From Nephromyces sp. MM_2019 (Eukaryota; Apicomplexa; Aconoidasida; Nephromycida): DNA of 64,000 bases. The DNA is taken from the NCBI GenBank assembly GCA_015657535.1, contig JADHZB010001685.1:51855-115854 (forward strand). Direction: 5' to 3'. The notes beneath the pieces are model-generated. The model was not told where the DNA came from. It saw nothing but the letters and a program-made list of their open reading frames with translations, and ran no database searches. Both the position numbers and the translations under genes were made by a program. Shown here one piece after another: positions 48,201 to 61,487 of the stretch (its first letter is position 1; each line of letters opens with the position of its first letter).

Positions 48201-51200
48201 GCCACAAAGCATTTGTTTGAGGGCACCATCCAGTTTCTTTCCTGTATCTCTTTTTATCTACTTTGGAATCGAATCCTTTGAAAGTAATATTTCCACTTGT
48301 AGGTTGCAAATAATCAACAAGCATTTTGATTAGAGTAGTTTTCCCGGCTCCATTTTGCCCAACGAGGGCCACTATGCTGCCAATTGGAAGTTCTGCACTT
48401 AAATGCTTGACAGCAATCAAATTTCCTGGTTCATTAGTACCAAGCGCTTGACTTTCTTCCCGTTTCCACCGTAATTTCAATACTTTCAATAATCTTGAAA
48501 AGCAGTTAGTACTGTAATGTTTATTCAACCTATTTATTTGCAAGATTTCTTTGTCCGAAGCCTCGAAATCATCCATTTCTAGTATGGTGCCTGTCTTTTT
48601 GTAAATGCTACATTTTTTCAAATATTGCCAATAATCGTATTGCTCATAAGCCAACGTTGCGCAAAAAAAAGCCAATCCAAGAACCACGCAGGCAATAACT
48701 CTATGGGTAATAGTACTAATAAAATAGTCGCTATCTTTCAAGGAAGATTCCATAGCAGCAATACCGATAACAAGCAATGCTCCACATGCATTTGCAGTAG
48801 GGAATAGGAAAGCCAGAGCGCTTAATATCTCAACCAAAATAGAGCTCTCAGCGTCACGCGAAACATACAAAAAATTAATAAATACTGGCACTCCTAAAAA
48901 AATTCCAGTAACAAGGTGGTAATATTTCAAGTATGGAAATAGCGCTTCAGGCAGTACGCAGCGAGAAAAAAAGTAGGTCTCGTTGACAAGGGACAAAACA
49001 AAGACTATTCCAACAGCAAAAACCCAACCAATAAACTCAGTATTAAATAGTGTCCAAGATTCGTACACAAGCAGTCCCAACAGTATTGTAGCGCAGCCAG
49101 CAATAATATTTATTATTCCATCTACAGCAAGATTTGAAATCCAGTAATCCAAAGGACGAGCTCCGGAAAGAAAGAGTGTGTGCATGATAAAGCTCTTTTT
49201 CTCCATAAGCACTAAGCCAGTTGCAAAGGATGTTAAAATTACTAACCCAAACCAGATTGTGTTCAAAACTCCTATAGGGGGGGTCTAAAAAATTCGTAAA
49301 TAGCGACTGGCTCCAAAACAACATCCACTTTGCATAATACCATGTAAGCCCAATCAAAAGCAAAAAAATTTTGTCGGATAGTAGAGTCAAGTGAAAGAGC
49401 TTTTCCAGAGTGAATTTTTTTCTAATAACTAGACTGCAGTTACTACAGGTAAATAGTGCCCTTAATAGTATTCAAAATCTCCATGGTACTTCTAAGTCTG
49501 CCTTGATTTTTTTTTTCTTGACAAAAAGACAGTCAGCACGTAAAACACTACTAATTTAAAAAAAGGGGTAAAACTAATAAAATATTGTATCGATATCAAG
49601 AAAAGAAGAAGTATGTGCAAAAGCTTGCATATGCACTTGATAGCAATTGCATCTAATATTCAATAATAAATATAATTAAGCATAATAAAATTGGCATGTG
49701 GAGAAAAGAATTTTTTATCAGTAGCGCTGCTTACCTTATCTAAGTCTGAGGTGTACAGTGGATAGCGTAAAACTTTTATTTCCTTGTTAATATTACGTAA
49801 TTTTGCATTTATAGTCCAAAACTTGTTTATCGCAACTGGTAACGCATTATAAGAAAACTTGTTTGCAAATATTATTATGGTCCCACTGCTTCCAACTAAT
49901 CCATACTTCTGTTTCTGAAAGTAAACAGTGTTGAGCCTGGCAAATTGTGCAGCATGTTAGCATACTTCAGGATATTTTTGAAAATTAGAAACAATTTCCC
50001 TTGAAATCATTTTTTACATTGACTCCAAAAAAGTCTGTTAAGAAAAATTTGCAACTTCTAATTATATCAATTTGTAAAGGCAACAATTTTATTAATTTTT
50101 ATCCACGTAGCTACTGCTCTAAGAAATTAAAACGGAGTAACAAAGTCGTAGCGGTGCCACATTTTAAGCCTTAAGCCTACAAAATTGAAGTGTTATTGCG
50201 TAGCACTGTTAAATTAGTTCCTTTAAATTTATTATGCTGCTGTAAGCATACTTAAATAATTTATTTTTAAATATTTATAATATATATTTGTAGAGCAAAG
50301 TAAATTCAAACTTGCTTATAACTTTCTTGCAAAAAAATTTCTTCTTACCTCCATTCTTATATCTTTTACGCCATTAGTTAGGAAATATCCACCTATAAGA
50401 GGCTTCCAAGGATCACCTTTCCTGAACCAATAAACTCTTACTGGTTTTTAATGGTAATAAGCGTATAGCAACGCTAATCCAAATATGTCATATACTCAAA
50501 ATAAGTTACCTTAAAAATAAAAAAACATCTTATTAGCTGCTAAATTAGATAATAATATATTACACTGCAAAATACGTATGCAATGCTTAAATTATTATGA
50601 CTAACGTCTCGAAAGCATCCAGGACATTCAAGGCAAAATTAGTTACCTCACCCAATAAGGTTTGAACCTTAACTGGTGCGGCTTTTGGAAAAACATATGT
50701 GCCTCTTTTCTGGGTAAAATCAACAATCTCCACCCTTGAAAAAATATTTAAAATTTTTTTTGAAAACAAAAATTTCAAAATGAAAGTTTTATTTCCATGA
50801 TTTTGACACAAGAAAAGTACCCAACTTAATAAAAACAAATATAAAGTCCCTAAATATTGCTGCAATGCAGAATTTTCTTTGAAAAAATATTGCGTATATT
50901 GTTTTACGAAAAACCATTTGAAAATTGCTTGAGACACGTTAATCAAATCATGAAGTTATTTTATTTGTTGAAGTAATTTATTCGTGCAGTGAATATCTAA
51001 AATTTTGCAAATCCTTTAAAAATTCAATGAAAAAAAGTATAATTTATTTTCTAGTAAAACCTACCTTAAGATACGTTTAAACAATTTCTTTATGTTGTAA
51101 GAAAGAAATAGGACGTGCAGTGCTTACTAAGATAATGCAAAACCAAAAGCTTTTACTTAATTTTGGAAATAAAAAGCTTTTTTCAGGATTTTATTCGTAA

Positions 51201-54200
51201 ATTTTTTTTATATTTAAAGCTAAAAGTAAGGCATAAAATTTTTTCTTTTGAAAAAGAAGAAATGTTCTACGCAAATTTTTATAAAAACAAAAAAATTTAC
51301 TCTAAAGTTATATTAAAGACCAAAGCTTGAGCCATAAACTTTGATCTTCTTAAATAACCAATAAATGTATAATTTTTGGTAATAAAATCGCAAGAAAAAA
51401 ATTGGAATAATAAAAAAAAGCTTAAAAAATGGATACAATAAAATAAAAATGTATGGATACCCATATTTTGCTTTTGCAGATTCATTTTCTATTGAATCAA
51501 TAACTTCCACCGTATCCCAATAGTCATCTTCATTAGGTTTAAACAATGCAGAATTAAAAGTGATAGAGCCTAGCTGCCCGCCAACTGGTAAAAAAGTGTC
51601 TTCGCTGTGGTAAGAAACCTTTACAGCCGCGCTATCAATTGGAAAAGCTCTGGCTGAATTTCCAAAAAAAGAGGATAATTAATGGCATCTTCAAAAATTT
51701 GAACAACTTTAAAAAGAACTAAACAGTTTTATTTCTCTGTAATAAAAACATTAATTTTTTGTAAATTTTACATAAAAACATACCTTTTAGGCTAAATTTA
51801 ATCGTTCAAGTATTTTTTTTAAATATTTAGTTTCCCCTATTTTGGTTATACATATTTTTAATAAAAAAATTTTTTCATTATAAACCTTAATATTAAACTT
51901 TTTTTGGCAAAATGAGCTTATGTTGCATGCAGCTTTTTTTAATCCCATATCTTTATAGATGAATTTTTTTGAAAAGTAACATATGATTAAAGAAATTATT
52001 CTCTTACGCCGTGTTCTGTTGACAGCTAAAAAATATGGAAGCCAGAAAGCCAATATTAAGATTGTCTGAATAGTACACATTGCTTAATTTTTACCTCTTT
52101 CTTTCGTTTTCTCTAGCTTTATTTTTTTAAATCTCAAAATAAAATGAATAGCGCAAATTTTATTCATTTATAAAGCTATAATATAAACAAAAAAAAAATT
52201 GTATTAGTTTTTTTTAAGTGATTGATATTTGTGACCCAAATGCAAAAAAATTTAACAAAAAAGCTCGTTTTATTTCCAAATTTTAAAATATAAATTTATA
52301 AAAATTGTGTGTTTTTTCATAACCTTACCCCAGAAAAAGCTTTCAAAAAAAAAGACGGCAAATCTCTGTAGAAGATCAAAATTTGCCTATATATCAGGCC
52401 TTTGTAAACAAGAAAGTAAGCACTCCTGGAAAAAAAGTTTTTGAAAGTTGAAAAGTCGAGTGAGCACTTTTTAGGATCAGCAAATTTTTTTCGGCTATCA
52501 CGAGCACAAACAGTTTTTAAAGCCTAAATTGACTCTGCTGCCCACGTTTACTATGATGCTCAACAAAAATTTAAATGATATATCCTTATCCAATTAAGTT
52601 AGCACCGCAAAAGCTTTGCTAGCTTTGACTTTTATTTTTTTATAATTACTTTGCTTTTACCAAATAAAAGCATTTAGCCTCTTAAAAAAAGGTTTTTAAG
52701 CGCTCTGCGTAAAATTTTTTTTAAATTTATATATTAGAATACTCTGTAGTAAACAATTTTTATAAAATATAAAAAGCAGTAAAAGTTTTTTACTTTTGTA
52801 GTTAAAATTACTGTACTAAACAGTAGTAGCGGGATCTATGCAAAATGATAAGTTGTTTCTGTTTATTGTGTAAACAATTTTTTTACCATTTTGAAGCGTA
52901 AGGAATTTTACGGTACTAGCTGCCGTATTGTTTTACTAGTATAATATACAGTAATTATTTCGTGTTCATAATTTTTTTATTAAATACAATTATAGCAAAT
53001 AATCATACTCTTTTCTTTTTTAATAAATTATTAATTGTAAAAATAAAACGTTTTGTAATTTTAGTATTAATATGGTATATTATTACAAAAGAAATTAGTC
53101 ATTAGGAATTTTTAGACTTTTAAAAATTATATGCTTCTAATATGTTTTTTAACTTTTTATCCAATCTTGCTCGTAACCTCTTCAAATTAGCTTAAAGCAA
53201 ACATTAATCTGCTGCAACTCTGCCTCAAGACATTTTAGGGTTAAAATTTTGAAATACTAGCCTCAATTTTTTTTCACGAAAATCTATGAAATAATTTTCA
53301 AGTCAACCATAGAAAAGGAAATACTATAGTATCATGAGTCGTGAGTCCAAGTTAGCTATTATTTTTTAGAAGGATCAAAAAGCAATTCATTCCCAGAAAG
53401 AAGTCCGCACATCAATTTTTTATTTATGCGTTGGCTAGGTATCTTGATTTGCAGTTTTTTTTTAAATCTTCTTTAGGAAGGGAAATGCATGAGGCCAAAA
53501 ATATGTTTTATCAAGCAGTTTTGCTATTAAAAATTTGCTTTAATTGCGTGTAAAATATCAGGGGATTTCACCTTTTCGATTTTCGCGGATTTTTTCCATT
53601 TTCAAAGTTTTCTAAAGACTTATAGCTGTTTTCTGCAATTTGCTTTTGTTCAATATCGCTTTTGTAAACCAGATTAGTAGCTTGGGCAAAAATACTATCA
53701 AAAGAAGAATAATTAAAAGCGTATCTTTCAACCTTTCCTCCATAATTCTCTAATTCTGCGATTAATTTTGGAAGTTTGCTGAAAAGAAAATTTTGAAATG
53801 CTTTGTGCAAAAGAAAATTATCGACTGTAAACTCTAAAAATTTCTTTTCCAAAATTATCAAGTTAATTGAAATTTTTAAATATTTTGGTTTTTTGTGGTA
53901 CCTTCACTAACCAATTTAAAAATATTGAATAGCTTTTTCATTAAAAAAAATTTTACGAACCAAGTGTGTATCCCATACAAAAAATGAATTAGGAATCTTT
54001 AGGTGTCATCTCAATTTTTTAAAAAAAATTTCAAGGGATAAGTAGAGACCTGGCATCAATAACTGGGACATTAAAAATAATTCTGTAGCTGGTTTCTTTG
54101 ACCAAATTACAAGATGGGCAGATTGCTTGAAACCTTTGATATGTCTCATCAGAAGAAAAGCCCTTGCCTTTATCAACAATAATATCATATCCCGTTTCAA

Positions 54201-57200
54201 AAGCTTGTTTTAAAAAAAAAGTGCTTCCATAACAGCACAAGTTTCCGTCTTCCAAAACCGCTATGTTATCGGCCTAAAAAAATAAGCTTCTTATCTAATA
54301 AAGAAAATTCCTTTAAATACAAAATTTTATAAGCCCAATTAAGCTCACTTTTTGAATTTAAATTTTTTATTTTTTTTAAGCCGGTACTTGAGCTAAAGTA
54401 AGCCTCAAATTGTAAAAAATTTGCGCATTCATATATATTTTTAAGACGGTATTTTATATATGATGCAAAAAAAATGTTACCAAATTTTCTGCCTCATCCA
54501 AGTAATGCGTAGAAATCAAAACGCTTTTGTCTTTTTTAAGCCTCCTTATGCTGTTCCAAATAACCATTCTATTGGATGGATCTAAACCTGAAGTAGGCTC
54601 ATCTAGTAAAATCAAGCTGCTATCACCTATAACAGCCAGCGCTAAAGATACCCGTCGCTTCATTCCTAAAAAAAGATGATTTTACAACTTTTTTTTAATA
54701 TATGTTTTACATAGCAAAAAATAAGCCATGAAGTTAGAATAATGAAAAAATTGTAAAAAAATTGTTGATTTCATTGCAAAAACTTTTTTATTTTTCAGCT
54801 AAGCAGTAAAGAACTTCCAGTATTGAAAAGGTGAAGAACAAGACCCCCCAACCCCTCCTTCCCCAGAGGATGAAGACCTCTTTAGAGGAAAACATTTTTA
54901 AAATTGCGCATTTTCTTGTCTATACTGGAAAAAGCTTTATTATTTTTTTGCAAACGTATATTTCCATATCAAAAAATTTTAATCTTACCACCAGATAATT
55001 TTTTGATTTTTGTGTTTTCTTTATCTTCTAGCGCAATTTTTTCAAGGAGACTTAGCTTTTCTGATTTTGTCATAGGTTTAATACCCTTCAGAAGGGTGAA
55101 ATACATTTTTAAAAGAAGCGTTATTTTTAAGTATTGTATAACAATTATAAAAGTAATTTTATTATATATACAGAGTAATTCCTACCCCTTAAAAAATGAA
55201 AAGCATAACAAATCTTAGATATAGCGCATATATTTTTCGCATAAGATCAAAAATTTTTTTAAGTATTATTTAAAAATTAGTTCACAGTATTGACTATTCT
55301 TGCTTTTTGTAATGCTAGTAATCATAAAAAAACTCTTTTAGTAAAATTGAGTATCGAAACTTCTTTCAAAAAATGCGCAATTTTTCTTACTTTCAACCTC
55401 GAAAATATGTCAATGTGATCAAATACTGTAAGTTCACTCCACAGGCAATCCACTTGACAGCATACGCCATTTTTTTTCTGTATTTTTTTAGTGTCCTGAG
55501 GATGTCTAAGGCCAAAAATTTTTACTTCTCCTTCGTCATAAGGAACAACTCCTAGGTGATAAAAAGGCAATTGATTCATCAAGCAAAACCACTCCACACC
55601 AAATTTTTAATCAAGAAATAAAACATTAGCAAAATCCTGCGCTTCTAAGCTGCTTAGTTTAAACGTAATAAAAGTAATAGCAAGATAAGTCTAGCATATA
55701 ATATTACGCTAAAATTACGCTAGTGAGTTTTACTACTTGTAATTTCAGTTTAATCAATAGGCCAGCCAAAAGATTGCTTACAGACTGGAAGCTTCAGTTT
55801 TTTTATAGGAAAGAAAAAGATTAAAAAACCATATTATTCTGCAAAAATTTTCGAAATATCCTACAAACTTTTTTTAGCCTCATTAAATTTTATAAAGGAT
55901 CCAAAACGTAAATTTTTTAAATAAGCTTAAACCTGGATTAAAGATGACTTTTCGGTTTAAACTTTTTTTTATATGTCAAAACAAGCAAATTTTGAATTAA
56001 AACTATTCTTAAAACTAATACAACAAACTTTTAAACGCATAAATTTTGATAAACCCATTGAGTCGCTTTAAAATAAAACCAAAAGGTAAGGAAAGGGCTT
56101 AGCTTTTATTTTGGCCGGAGGCAAGTATAAAAAAAGATGCATTATTTTTTAAGCAACTATGTGTCAAGATATAATTAGAGTAAAAATTCAGCAAAAAAAT
56201 TCATAATTTTTTATATTTTTAGAGTATATTTTTTCAAAATTATTAGCTAATGCTTCCAAATCAAAGTGTCTAGCAAAAATTTTTATCCAAAAAGTTAAAA
56301 AGAAATGAAATTAGCGCTTAAATTTTTTTAGTGTATTTAATTTTTCATGCTTTATAATGAGAGCCCTTGCAACTTTTTTTACCTTGCAAAATGCTGAAAA
56401 GCGTTGACTTTCCTGCCCCATTTTTTCCAAGTAAAACTGTTACTTCACCCGGATTAATATTAAATGTCACCGATTTTAGTGCATAAACTGTAGAATCTCC
56501 ACTGCTAAATGTTTTAGAAAGGTCTTTTATTATTACTCCATTTTCTTCGAAAAAATTTATCTAGAACAAATTCAATTTCCACTTAATTTTAGTAGGATTT
56601 TTATAAGAGTTTCATAGCATTATTTTTCATGAGTGTATCTTGAAGATAATATACAAAATTTTGCTGCTTATACTTATATATTTAATGTTGTAAAAAAGCT
56701 TATTCAATATTTTGTGATATTTAATTTAGGTTAAAACACTTTTCATTGCTTACTCCTTCTGGTTCTCTTATGGCCTCAAATTTTGGCTTCACCTGAAAAA
56801 CCGCAATTTTTTACATAGCATTTTTTTATATTGAAAATATTGTTTCACTGTTTTTAGTGCCTTTCAAAATTAGTTTTTTACACTTTCTTTACTAGTATAA
56901 ATTTTACCATGGCCTCCTAGCAGAGCAACTAGAATATTGGCAGTTTAAATTTTGTAAATACCTTTTCTTCATAATTTTTTCCTTTACGAGCAGCTGCCAA
57001 CAAAATCTTCTTCCATGCGGGATATTTGTTCTTTATCTGATAAAATTGTTATTTTTTGGAAGCATTAAAAAACCTTGTACTATACCTTTATTTAAATGCC
57101 ATTAAACAAATCCTGCAACAATTTTTCGCGAAAAAAGTGATAAATTAAAAAGTTTATTTATTTTATAAATGAATTGGCAGCAAGAATCATTAGCAAATTA

Positions 57201-60200
57201 GCAATCAAAATTTTACAGGAATTTAAGAATAATATCAAAACAAAATTTTTTTTAGTTTAGCATTAATTTTTTTTTTTTTTATTTGGGCAAAAAAAAATAC
57301 CCCTTTAAGTCTGAAAGACTAAGAAACATAGTACGTGCAAACTTTTATTTACCTCTTCCATGGCTAGAGCCAAAAAAAAATAAAGAGCAATCAAAAAAAG
57401 CATAATTCCAGCTGTTTCAAAAAAGCTTAGTGGATCCCCTTTTGAGAAACATGCTTCCCTGAATAAATTTTTCATTTTTATGCATTTTCGCATGCTAAGT
57501 AAAATTCCACATATTAATGTAATCAAACTCTTCGTATTTTGCGTATTTTTTGCCTCAAGAAAATTTTTTATGTGTTACCAAGTTAAACCAAGGCCTTTCC
57601 TATCAATTTTTTTTAGTTTTCTTAGCAACACTGTTAATCCATAAGATGGAAGCAGCTGTTTAAAGTATCTTTCTGTAAAATTTTGGTATAGGAACATTAT
57701 AAAGCCAACTATGAGAAGTTTTCCTAATATAGAACTTAACCTTAAAACCAAAAAACTATGAAAAAGCAATTAATTTAGTAGCCTTCTCTTTGAAAGCCTT
57801 TTAAAAAAAGCATTACTTCCAAAGAATGCGTAAATTTTAGTAAAAAGATATAAAAGTGTACGCGGCACATAAAAAATTTAAAAATTTTCTTAACATATAT
57901 ACCAACTGGAGAGCTTGCATACAAAAATTCGTTCATCTCACAGCTTTATTTATATAGTTCGATACTAGTTTCCAGACAAATTTTGGGAGCGCGTATGCAA
58001 ATTATACCATGCAAAATATTTCTTCAATTTTTCCACTAATTAAACAAAATACCTGCTATAGGGGTAAATGGGAAAGACCAAGTTGCAAAAAAGTAGCCAG
58101 CAAAAAGGAGCAGATTGAAAATAAATGAGACTAAAGTGCTGGATCGCGAGAATGTACAAAGTAGCAAGGAGAGAGCTAAAGCAGATACAGTATAAAGGGA
58201 TAGTGTAATTGCTAGCAGGAAGTAGTCTGATGCTGTGAAAAAGCAGAAGTTCAGAGCAACTGTAGTTAGCATGCTGGTTAATATTCCTAAAATCCCGAAA
58301 GCCAATAATCTGCAGGCATAAAGTTTTTTTTTTACTGCAATCAAAAAGCTACACATTTTTACAGCATTCAAAATTTTTGCTTTTTAATATTTATCTAAGG
58401 TAGAGCTCTTTTAATTTTGCCGCCGTTAAATTCGAATTTTTAATAGATGACTAGAAAAAACTCAGGAAAAAATTTAGCTTATTTTTTAAGTTCAAAATTC
58501 AAATCTTTAAAGCTAACAACAAGACAGTAAGGAAAGAAGACACCTCTAATGCGCACACAAACTCTATAAAATAATGCTAAGGGTAACAGGATTTTTTGAA
58601 TGTGGCTTGAGCACATTAAAAAAATATAATTCGTGAGAAAATACTTAACATTATACTTTACCAGAGCCGCTTATAGAACTTAGCTGCAGAGGCATTATTT
58701 CACTAAAAATAAATATATTTCCAAAGGCATAGGCAAAGAAAATCAAACCCAAAAGATTCCAAGAATCCAACTTCTGTTGCATTAATTATTTTTGCAAAAA
58801 AATCTATGCCTATTGATTTTAGCGCGCATAAAAGTAAAACCCAAATCACCACCTTTCAAATTTTAAGCATTTTTTTGCTGACACAGCCATTATCTCTATG
58901 GCAACACTAAAAAGACAAAATTTTGCTGTAATTTGCTCAAACATTAAATATAACAAATGGCTGGCTTACTTAGAAAGGTAATAGCAAGATAGTGTAACTC
59001 CGATAGATTGTAAAAGGGTTCTTATATTATCGCTTTTATCCTGACAAATATTTACTATAGGCATGCTATTAAAAAGGGAAACTAGGAAAAGTATTAGTAA
59101 CGCTAGGTCCAGGTTAAAGCCCTCCAAGACTGTAGGCTGGACGCCATCGATAAAAGGGAGGTAATAGACATCTGCCACTGATACTTCATAAAGCTTGTCA
59201 TTTAAATCCTCAGGGGTCTTATTCGGCAAGGCGAAGTTCACCTCCCTTGTAGCTGATCCATAGCTACTTGGGCCACTGAAATAATTATAGAAATAGCAAA
59301 ATTACTGCAATTTCAAGCATTTCTAAAATGTGTTAATTCAGTTCAAACCTTGTTGAGCTAGTTTTCAAGGTGCTCATAAATTTCCCATGCGATGAGCTGT
59401 CAGTCAAGTTTTTTGCACTAATAAAATCCAAAGGAAAAGATTTTTGTTCTGCGTTTTCTGCTGCTGCTCCAGGCTCTAGTAAACTCCTGGATAATGGGGG
59501 ATAGGTCTGCTGCGCTATAAAGTATGAGGCAACCTGCTGTAGCGCAGCAAAAAAAATAGTTTCACTCTGGTAAAATTTTATGCTTGTAGACTTGTCATAA
59601 AAAAACTTGCTTCGCTGCGCGTCACTAGACGCATAAAAAGTCCTGATGGTAACTTCCGGATTTGGGCCATAAAATGACTCCTCATCAAATTGAATTGAGC
59701 CACATATTATATTAGAGTCCTCCGATTCATCTTTATTGAAATCAAACACCTCTACTTCTTCGATGGGTTCATACTTGCTCAGGATATCGTTGATGCTATC
59801 ATTACTCTTGAAAAGACGCTTGTAGCCAGAACTAGTTAATGATTCCAGAAAGGGAGCAGCCAAAGAGGCAGGATATACGGCTACGTGCCTATTTCTGAAC
59901 TTTTTTGGTTCACCATAATTCTCACTGCATAATTCAGGAATCGCATCAGTCGCATAACAGTATTTCTTTATTGCTGGCTTGAAGTCACGTAATTTAAGCA
60001 GTGAGATATCCGGATGCTTTCATTCACTTTACACTCATTTTTTCAGACTAATTTTTCCACTATGCTGTTCATGTTATATAACCAAAGTTTTTCAACAGCG
60101 AGTACCTTAGTAATAATCTTATCGCATACCATATTAGCAAAACTGTGAAGTTGACAGCAGCACCACCGAATTATTTCTTTTTTTTGTAAAAATTTTATGC

Positions 60201-61487
60201 ATTCTCTGAAATTAGCTCCGGTGTAACCCGTCCTTAAGATGCAGTTAAATTTACCTTTTCTTTCGGTAGCACCCTTGCATAAAATTTAACGTTATTCAAG
60301 TTTCCTTTCATATCTTTTAACTTAGAAAAAGAGAAATATGTAATCGTTTAAAATCAGCTTTATAAGGAAATTTCAAATAGATAATAACTTTATACCCGCA
60401 ATTAAGCATCACGGCACTCAGGGAACCAGAAAGATCCATAGGGCTCATTGAGTTCAAATTAAGTTTTAAAACAGTATTAGAAGTACTTGACTCTGAGAAA
60501 AATGACCCCGAAAGAAAAAAAATTATGCTTGGATACCTAAAATGGCGTTAGATCACCTTAAGGGTAGCTTTACAAAAAATAGTGTGTACTTCAGCATGCT
60601 ATAATTTTCTGATGCCGTTCTTCAGTAATTTGGCTTGGAATTGTTATTGAAGTAACTTTCTTGATTCACAATATATATGCATGATAACTAAACTAATATT
60701 TCTATACTTGTAAAGGCAGTTTTTTGTCGTTTTTAAATGAGAGTATAAGGTTTCACGAAGCTAGGGTTGCATATTACTGCAAAATATTTAAAGCTTTGTA
60801 TCCTTTTCAATACGAAAATCCAGCTTGAATGATAAGGAAATGCGGTCTAAGTAACTTTATTTTGGGTAATCCACAAGCTGAACGCTTTTTTATATCTCTA
60901 TTCATAAATAGCACCGCAGCTATAATGAAAAAGTTACCTCAGTACGCCTGAAGCAATGAGGTAAAAGTTCCATTACCAACAAAATTCGTAATTCTAGTAC
61001 CAAAATGAGCTAATTGCCGCAACTTTTTGTGATCGGGACCTTACGCTTAAAACTATTTATTTTCGCTCGAATATATAGACTCTTTTAGAGGCTCTATTAA
61101 ATTTTGACCGTGGATAGCAGTCCAGCCTACAAACCACATAACGAAGCTGTTATCTGCGTCCGCAAGTAGTGTGAAGATGTTACTTATATCGGAGGCTGTG
61201 CTTAATGCCTTTCTCACATTAAAGTAGAGCAAAAATTACGGATTGGTTCACGAACAAAATATTCTGATACAAGTGTTGCATACCACATAGTTTCAATTTC
61301 CGTGGAATCATTCAATTCAAAGTGAAATTCAAGAATTACCTGTTGATTGGAGCACCACATATGTGAGCAGCAATACTAAAACTGGTGCACACACTGTAGC
61401 AGCGTATGCGTACCAGAGTCTTTGGAGTGCTAAGTATTCTTTGTACAGCAGAGCATTCAACTGCGCAAAACCCTGGTGACCCCCCAT
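45285..61487 (-). CDS. Full-length ABCA-type ABC transporter, 27 exons, 1856 residues
   Basis: ABCA proteins move lipids across membranes using two ABC ATPase domains. Exons (5' to 3'): 61487-61340, 60492-60389, 60016-59349, 59275-58970, 58309-58053, 57672-57579, 57458-57353, 57036-56962, 56792-56754, 56560-56383, 55551-55391, 55085-54989, 54665-54481, 54273-54050, 53778-53572, 52365-52329, 52065-52008, 51653-51461, 50734-50606, 50421-50349, 49914-49735, 49284-48153, 47740-47644, 47073-46812, 46413-46192, 45715-45547, 45454-45285. All 26 junctions are GT-AG and in phase (5571 nt including TAG). Order: N-terminal helix, extracellular loop (about 50-360), helices, NBD1 (Walker A GKNGAGKST about 644, LSGGMKRR 743, LILLDEPTSGLDP 762, STH), second helix and loop (about 965-1180), helices, NBD2 (GQNGAGKTT about 1482, LSGGTKRK 1581, LVILDEPSCGFDP 1601, STH about 1640), and a C-terminal ETITLEQIV motif. 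The weakest exons are 16 (37 nt) and the acceptor of exon 3. Confidence 0.92.
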
